A DNA stretch of 64,000 nucleotides, taken from positions 1-64,000 of the forward strand of contig NZ_ALBQ01000002.1 of assembly GCF_000282895.1 (NCBI RefSeq). Direction: 5' to 3'. A program made the translations under genes and the position numbers. The stretch comes from Sphingomonas sp. ATCC 31555. Its GTDB lineage: Bacteria > Pseudomonadota > Alphaproteobacteria > Sphingomonadales > Sphingomonadaceae. The notes beneath the pieces were generated by a model. It did not search any database and was not told where the DNA came from. It saw nothing but the letters and a program-made list of their open reading frames with translations. Positions 59,292 to 64,000 of the stretch are shown here, piece by piece. Every line of letters begins with the position of its first letter. Positions within the stretch are counted from its first letter, which is position 1.

Positions 59292-60034
59292 CGCCACTGC
59301 TCCACCTGCTTGCGTACCGCGTCGAAGGTGGAGGGCGTCCAGCTTCGCGGTGCGAACAAATAGATCCTACGGCCTGTCGGCGCGCGGGCAATGGGGGTGT
59401 CGGCGGAAATTGCGAGTGCCTTTCGGCAAGCGGGTTCCGACCAGTCGCTACCGCCTTCGATCCGGGAGCGGATCGCCGGATCGCCGCGGCCCATGCGGAA
59501 CAGCATCGGCACGATCTCGTCGACCGGCAGGGCGTTGAGCCAATCTTCCTGACACCAGCTGGCGATGGCGGTCATTGATAGCGGAATCTTGCGAGGCAGG
59601 CCGGCGCGAACGTCGCGCAGCACGTCGACCAGGATCTGGCGCTGGGACTGGCGAACCTCGAAGTCGATTTGGACCCGCGGCGTGGGCACGACCCGGGCGA
59701 GATTGAGCGCGGCAGCGGCAACCCGCGCCCGCAGCGCGGGCGTCCAGCGCAGGGGGACGCTGTCGTCGATCTGGATATGGACCACCGCGGTGTTCGGCGG
59801 CTGATCGGTTCGCAAAGGATAATGCCGGCCGCGGGCGAGGAAGCCGTCACCCGCCAGCTCGATGAAGCCGGTCTGGACGGCGATCTCGGTGCCCTTGGGC
59901 AGGAAGCGCAAATCTTCCGGGCGCTCCCACGCCCAGACGACAAGCTGTGGCGCGGGTGCGGCGGGCTTGCAGGCGGCGAGGACGAGGAGGGAGAGAAGGA
60001 GCGCGTGGCGCGCGATGGGGCGGGAGGTTTGCAT
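59288..60034 (-). CDS. DUF3142 lipoprotein
   Basis: 248 aa. Lipobox LVLAAC (Cys22), then VVWAWERPEDLRFLPKGTE, the DUF3142 hallmark, VQIDFEVRQSQRQILVDVLR and IASWCQEDWLN. The fold resembles a TIM-barrel glycosidase-like domain, but activity is unproven. First gene of a two-gene operon with the 750-aa protein. Confidence 0.85.
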   Translation of the reverse strand: MQTSRPIARHALLLSLLVLAACKPAAPAPQLVVWAWERPEDLRFLPKGTEIAVQTGFIELAGDGFLARGRHYPLRTDQPPNTAVVHIQIDDSVPLRWTPALRARVAAAALNLARVVPTPRVQIDFEVRQSQRQILVDVLRDVRAGLPRKIPLSMTAIASWCQEDWLNALPVDEIVPMLFRMGRGDPAIRSRIEGGSDWSEPACRKALAISADTPIARAPTGRRIYLFAPRSWTPSTFDAVRKQVEQWR

Positions 60035-60168
60035 GCCCGCGCAGGCATAAGAGGACGGGCGCGGGCAGGCCAGCGTTCGGTATGCCAGGGCGGACGGCGC
60101 CCCGCGGCATTCCGTTCAGGCTTACGTTATGCCCGCTTCCTGCACACGGGCAGCGAGGGGCCCCTCGA

Positions 60169-61542
60169 TCACCCCGCCATCGCCGCCAGCGCCTTCACCG
60201 TGGCGCGGGCGCCCTGGCCGGGGGTGGTGCCGGCGTCGTTGAAGCTGCTCGCCTGGCGGGCGAGGCGATCGACTTCGCGGGCGAGGTTCTGCGCGGCGGC
60301 GGTGGTTTCCTCCACCATCGCGGCGTTCTGCTGAGTGGCGCGGTCCATTTCGCCGATCGTCGCCGAGACTTCGCTGATCGCGCCGGCCTGGGCCTGGTTG
60401 TCGCTGGCCATCTGGGTGAGGAGGTCGTTCACCGTCGCGACGTCGCCCGAGATGTTGGACAGGGCGCCATCGACCTTCTCGACCATGCCGACCGCGGTGA
60501 CGATATCGGCCTGCGTTGCGGTGAGCTGATCGCGGGCGCGGCCGGCCTCCTCCTCGGCGCGCATGGCGAGCGCCGAGACGAGATCGGCGACCACCGCGAA
60601 GCCGCGGCCCGCCTCGCCGGCGCGCCCCGCTTCGACCGCCGCGTTCATCGCGAGGACGCGCGTCTGGAAGGCGATCTTGTCGAGGCCTTCGATCACATTG
60701 TCGATGCCCTTGGCGCTTTCGGCGACGCGCTCCATCGCGGTCACCGCCTGTTCGGTGATGGTGCGGCCGGTGTCGACGGTGGCCTTGGCGCCGTCCGCGC
60801 GCTCGACGGTGCGGCGGGCGCTCTGCGCGGTGGCCTTGAGGCGCTGGTCCATCTCCTGCACCGAGGCGGCGGTTTCGGCGAGGCTGGCGGCATTGCTTTC
60901 GGTGCGCCGCGCGAGATCGGTGGAGGCCTGGGCGATTTCCTGCGAACCGGTGCGGATCGCGTCCACCGTCTCGTTGATCGCGCCGAGCAGGCTGGCGAGC
61001 GACTTTTCGCGTTCCTGCAGCGCCGCCATCGCGGTGGCGCGGCTGGCCTGTTCCTGCTCGAAATAGATGGAGACCGACATCTCCAGATCGATCAGCGCGG
61101 CAGTGACGATCGCGCGGAGCTGATCGAAGCGGGGATCGGCCTTGGCGGGGAAGAAGGGGAGGCGCGGGCCGGCGGGGGCGGCGCCGATGCTCTGGATGAG
61201 CGAATCGAGGATGATCGCGTAGGAGCCGATATACCATTGCGGCGTGAGGCCGATCTGCGCGTGGCGGGCGCCGATCCGCTTGACGCGGGCGACATAGTCC
61301 CCGTCGAACGCGGCGCCGGCGAGATGGCCCCAATGTTCGGACTGGAGCTGCTTGGCCTTTTCGATGTGGCTCGGGCCCGAGAACATGTTCGCGGTTTCGG
61401 GATAGGCGGCGATCTGGCCGTACAGCCGGTCGAGCGCCGGACGCATCGCGGCGAGGATGGTATCGCGCGCGTCCGCGAGCAGGGCGCGCTTTTCGGCGGT
61501 GTAGCCGACGAAATCGAGGCGGGTCGCGAGTTCCGGATGCAA
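60169..61542 (-). CDS. Globin-coupled methyl-accepting chemotaxis protein
   Basis: 457 aa, soluble. Protoglobin domain (about 1-160) with the proximal His94 in RIGARHAQIGLTPQWYIGSY; a helical linker; then an MCP signalling domain (about 190-450) whose tip reads DKIAFQTRVLAMNAAVEAGR. No membrane segments. A heme-based O2 sensor (HemAT-like) is likely. No che or flagellar genes are in the window. Confidence 0.92.
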   Translation of the reverse strand: MHPELATRLDFVGYTAEKRALLADARDTILAAMRPALDRLYGQIAAYPETANMFSGPSHIEKAKQLQSEHWGHLAGAAFDGDYVARVKRIGARHAQIGLTPQWYIGSYAIILDSLIQSIGAAPAGPRLPFFPAKADPRFDQLRAIVTAALIDLEMSVSIYFEQEQASRATAMAALQEREKSLASLLGAINETVDAIRTGSQEIAQASTDLARRTESNAASLAETAASVQEMDQRLKATAQSARRTVERADGAKATVDTGRTITEQAVTAMERVAESAKGIDNVIEGLDKIAFQTRVLAMNAAVEAGRAGEAGRGFAVVADLVSALAMRAEEEAGRARDQLTATQADIVTAVGMVEKVDGALSNISGDVATVNDLLTQMASDNQAQAGAISEVSATIGEMDRATQQNAAMVEETTAAAQNLAREVDRLARQASSFNDAGTTPGQGARATVKALAAMAG

Positions 61543-61844
61543 GGGGCGTTCCTTCCGTTCAGGGCCGCGCGGACGCGGAATGCTAAGCGGCGTTATAGAA
61601 AGCCGGCCGCGCGGCAGGCCGCGTCAAGTGCAACGAAGTATTGCGCGCACCCCTGTACTTTGGGACATTCAGGGCCGGCCCAGAGTGGCACCCGAGCACT
61701 GTGCGACGCAGCTTCGCCCGCAGTTTTCACCGTCCGATCGCGCGGAAAAAGTGGACTTGAAGCGCCGCGCCATTCCCGCGAGACGTGGAATGCCGGAATA
61801 TCATATCCAGAAATCTTTAAGCGCGTGGCGATAGGGTGCGGATC
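61543..61844. other. Intergenic region between divergent sensor genes
   Basis: 302 bp between the chemoreceptor and the diguanylate cyclase genes. It should hold both promoters. I see no clear consensus pair, no terminator and no small gene; the last 60 bases before the cyclase start are comparatively AT-rich. Confidence 0.6.
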
Positions 61845-63080
61845 ATGGAAGCGTTGAACGCGAACTTCGATCTGTCGACGATGTTCTTCGTGAATGCCCT
61901 GACCTGTGCTTTGTCGACATTGTGCTTCGTGGCGGTGGCGCGGCACCAGCCGCATGGGCCGGTGCGGACCAGCCTGGCGATCTGGGCGGGCGGCAACGCG
62001 CTGCTGGCGCTGGGTTTCGTGCTGCTGCAACTGCCCTACGGGCCCGAGGGCTTTCCCCATCTGACCTTATGGGCGAACCTGACGGTGGATGCAGGACCGG
62101 CGATGGGATTGGTGGCCGCGAACGCCTTTTTCGGCCGGCCGGCGCGCGAGAATTGGCCGCTCGGCTTGGCGCTGGCGATCGCGCTGGCCCAGATCGGCTA
62201 TGGGCTGTCGACCGCGACGCATTACGACTGGGTGATGATGCTGCTGGGCTGCCTGACGCGCGGATCGATGGTGCTGGCGACGGCGCGGGTGCTGTGGCGG
62301 CATGCCGATGCCGAGCAGCGCGGCCCCGCGCGGATGGCCGCGATGTTCCACCTGATCTGGGCAGGCGTGCTGGCGCTGCGGATCATGGTGCTGCTGGACG
62401 GCGACACCAGCGACGCGGCGCTGGAGGCCAGTTCGATCATGGGGCTGACCGCCCGCTTCATGCTGACCTGGGTAATTGCGATCTGCCTGTTGTGGATGAT
62501 CGCGCGGCAGCTCAACGCCCAGCTGATCCAGCACGCCACGCGCGATCCGCTGACGGGCCTGCTCAACCGGCGGGTGATCTGGGAGGCCGGGCTGGCGCGC
62601 GGCAACCGGGCGGCAGCGGTGATCCTGCTCGACATCGATCATTTCAAGGCGATCAACGATCGCTGGGGGCACGGCGTGGGAGACCGGATGCTGGTGATGG
62701 TGGCGCGCCAGATCGCCGCCACGGTGCGCGAGGACGACCTGGTCGGCCGGATCGGCGGCGAGGAATTCCTGGTGCTGCCGGCCGCGACCGGCGCCGAGCA
62801 GGTGGCGACGCTGGCCGAGCGGATCCGCACCGCGATCGCCGGGGCGACGCTGTCGCTGGACGAGGGCGGGACGCTGCAATGCACGGTCAGCATCGGCCAT
62901 GCCCAGGGGCAGGGCGGCGAAGGACGCTGGGACCGGCTGGTCGCGCAGGCCGATTCGGCGCTGTACACCGCCAAGCGGGACGGCCGGAACCGCGTGGTCG
63001 CCGATGCCACGCCGGAGCCGCGCGCGGCGGTGCATCAGAACGCGCGGGTGACGCCGATCGCCGCTGCCGTGCGGGCATAA
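61845..63080 (+). CDS. Membrane diguanylate cyclase
   Basis: 411 aa: about seven membrane segments (about 13-215) and a C-terminal GGDEF domain (about 225-385). The active site is RIGGEEF, with an I-site RxxD (REDD) five residues upstream, so product-inhibited c-di-GMP synthesis is likely. DPLTGLLNRR starts the domain. A GTG three codons upstream is an alternative start. Its 3' end overlaps the convergent barrel gene by 46 bp. Confidence 0.92.
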   Translation: MEALNANFDLSTMFFVNALTCALSTLCFVAVARHQPHGPVRTSLAIWAGGNALLALGFVLLQLPYGPEGFPHLTLWANLTVDAGPAMGLVAANAFFGRPARENWPLGLALAIALAQIGYGLSTATHYDWVMMLLGCLTRGSMVLATARVLWRHADAEQRGPARMAAMFHLIWAGVLALRIMVLLDGDTSDAALEASSIMGLTARFMLTWVIAICLLWMIARQLNAQLIQHATRDPLTGLLNRRVIWEAGLARGNRAAAVILLDIDHFKAINDRWGHGVGDRMLVMVARQIAATVREDDLVGRIGGEEFLVLPAATGAEQVATLAERIRTAIAGATLSLDEGGTLQCTVSIGHAQGQGGEGRWDRLVAQADSALYTAKRDGRNRVVADATPEPRAAVHQNARVTPIAAAVRA

Positions 63081-64000
63081 TCATAGATGCCGATCGACGA
63101 TCGGTTGCGTTCCCATTCGAACCGCACGATCGGCGCGAAGCCGCGCACCTGCAGCCGCCGGAAGGTGGCGCCGACGCCGAGGCTGACGTTCCAGTCCTTG
63201 CGGCGATCGGCGAAGAGGAACAGCCGCGCATCGCCTTCCAGCCGCCGCAGCCCGGCGGTGGCATAGACCGTGGTGCGGCCGAATTCGCGCCAGCCGAGCA
63301 GCGACGCACTGCCCGAGGCGGTGGCGAAGCCGGGATCCCGGGCCGTCTGGCGCGTGGCCGAAAGGGTGATGCTGCCGCCCGCGCGGGGCGAGAAGGCACG
63401 CTCGTAGGCGACCGCGCCGTTCAGCAGCAGGCCGTTCTGAAGCGCATTGTCGCGATAGCGGGTATCGGCGATCGTCGCGCTGGTGGTGAGCTGGGCCCGC
63501 GTGCCGAGCGGGTGCTGCCAATCGATCGCGGCGGTGGCGGTGCGGGCATAGGGATGGTTGCCGTACCAGCGCTGGGTGCCGCCGATCGACGGCCGCAGCC
63601 GATCGCGCCCCAGGCTCCATTCCAGGCCGACCAGCGCCGAGGCGGAGACATCGTTGAAGCGGCTCTGACGATACAGATCGGCCTGGGCGGCCGCGCGCGG
63701 AACGAGCGCGAGGTTGGCGGCGAGGGGCACGCGGGCATAGAGCTGACCGGCGGCGCGGGCGCCGATGCCCGATTGTTCGCGAGCATCGCGCGAGAGCTGG
63801 AGCGGAGCGAGCACGGTATCGAGCGTGGCGGCATCCGTGGCGCGGTTGACGTTGCTGTCCGGCATCAGCGCGACTTCGAGGCTGGCGCCCCAAGGCTTGC
63901 GCGAGCGCAGCGCCGCGGCGAACTGGTCGACGATCTGCACCACCTGCGGCGGCAGCGCGCCGGCCTGGGCCTGGCGGAGTTCGCGACGAGCAGCGCCCTC
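63035..64000 (-). CDS. Slam-like (DUF560) outer-membrane barrel, N-terminus outside window
   Basis: 322 codons, open at the upstream window edge. Residues PPQVVQIVDQF then MPDSNVNRAT open the DUF560 barrel; amphipathic strands follow and the chain ends RTAAAIGVTRAF with a terminal Phe, as outer-membrane barrels do. Slam proteins export surface lipoproteins; the TPR half would be beyond the edge. The cargo gene is not visible. Confidence 0.75.
   Translation of the reverse strand, partial: EGAARRELRQAQAGALPPQVVQIVDQFAAALRSRKPWGASLEVALMPDSNVNRATDAATLDTVLAPLQLSRDAREQSGIGARAAGQLYARVPLAANLALVPRAAAQADLYRQSRFNDVSASALVGLEWSLGRDRLRPSIGGTQRWYGNHPYARTATAAIDWQHPLGTRAQLTTSATIADTRYRDNALQNGLLLNGAVAYERAFSPRAGGSITLSATRQTARDPGFATASGSASLLGWREFGRTTVYATAGLRRLEGDARLFLFADRRKDWNVSLGVGATFRRLQVRGFAPIVRFEWERNRSSIGIYDYARTAAAIGVTRAF

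Noticed and set aside
61680..61710. Sigma-54-like TGGCAC...GTGC before the chemoreceptor gene
   Set aside because: The distance between GG and GC does not match the fixed -24/-12 spacing.

Overview
The window is GC-rich (roughly 65-68 % by eye) chromosomal DNA of an alphaproteobacterium, most likely a Sphingomonas or close sphingomonad. Pointers are an Oar-like TonB-dependent receptor, a PEPxxWA-CTERM protein, an rdgB-rph / hrcA-grpE cluster in alphaproteobacterial order, a GTTC-N7-GTTC LexA box before uvrA, LytS/LytTR signalling, a protoglobin chemoreceptor, and several families of short intergenic palindromes. It is mostly core genome with a small accessory region at about 48-52.5 kb.

Layout. 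0-5 kb: EF-hand protein (cut by the window edge), then ubiA-pmbA-inositol-phosphatase-like run and a DUF6624 protein. 5.1-6.4 kb: a 106-aa orphan gene between two colinear diverged repeat blocks. 6.4-15 kb: purE-purK, gpmA, a dienelactone-hydrolase-like enzyme, a LytTR regulator/LytS kinase pair and an 1118-aa TonB-dependent receptor. 15-24 kb: ligA, membrane-anchored metallo-beta-lactamase-fold hydrolase, PEP-CTERM protein, uvrB, GH5 glycosidase lipoprotein. 23.8-24.1 kb: an 18-codon ORF with an exceptionally strong ribosome binding site and a structured, terminator-ended transcript. 24-38 kb: PAS-GGDEF-EAL protein, mutS, polytopic membrane protein, malic enzyme-PTA, SDR, acyl-CoA dehydrogenase, GPH transporter, isocitrate lyase. 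38-48 kb: DUF1697, DUF4375, rRNA methyltransferase, M28 peptidase, tRNA-Tyr, MarR-like regulator, rdgB, rph, hrcA, grpE, DUF1003, cold-shock protein. 48-52.5 kb: a helix-turn-helix protein with repeats captured in its reading frame, a cupin gene broken by a 26-bp palindromic insertion, an orphan antitoxin-like gene, a DUF433/DUF5615 pair, a truncated copy of the DUF433 gene, and an AT-rich single-gene island. 52.5-64 kb: uvrA with a LexA box, a Pro/Ala-tailed lipoprotein, a DUF3142 lipoprotein paired with a 750-aa exported protein, globin-coupled chemoreceptor, diguanylate cyclase and the C-terminal barrel of a Slam-like outer-membrane protein (cut by the window edge).

Functional threads: DNA repair (ligA, uvrA, uvrB, mutS) scattered through the window; C2 and malate metabolism (isocitrate lyase, malic enzyme, acyl-CoA dehydrogenase); purine synthesis and nucleotide sanitation (purEK, rdgB); c-di-GMP and gas sensing (two GGDEF proteins, globin chemoreceptor); and many exported proteins or lipoproteins of unknown function. 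The least explained parts are the strong-RBS mini-ORF, the repeat-bracketed orphan gene, the coding-sequence-embedded repeats, the palindrome that broke the cupin gene, and the AT-rich island next to uvrA.
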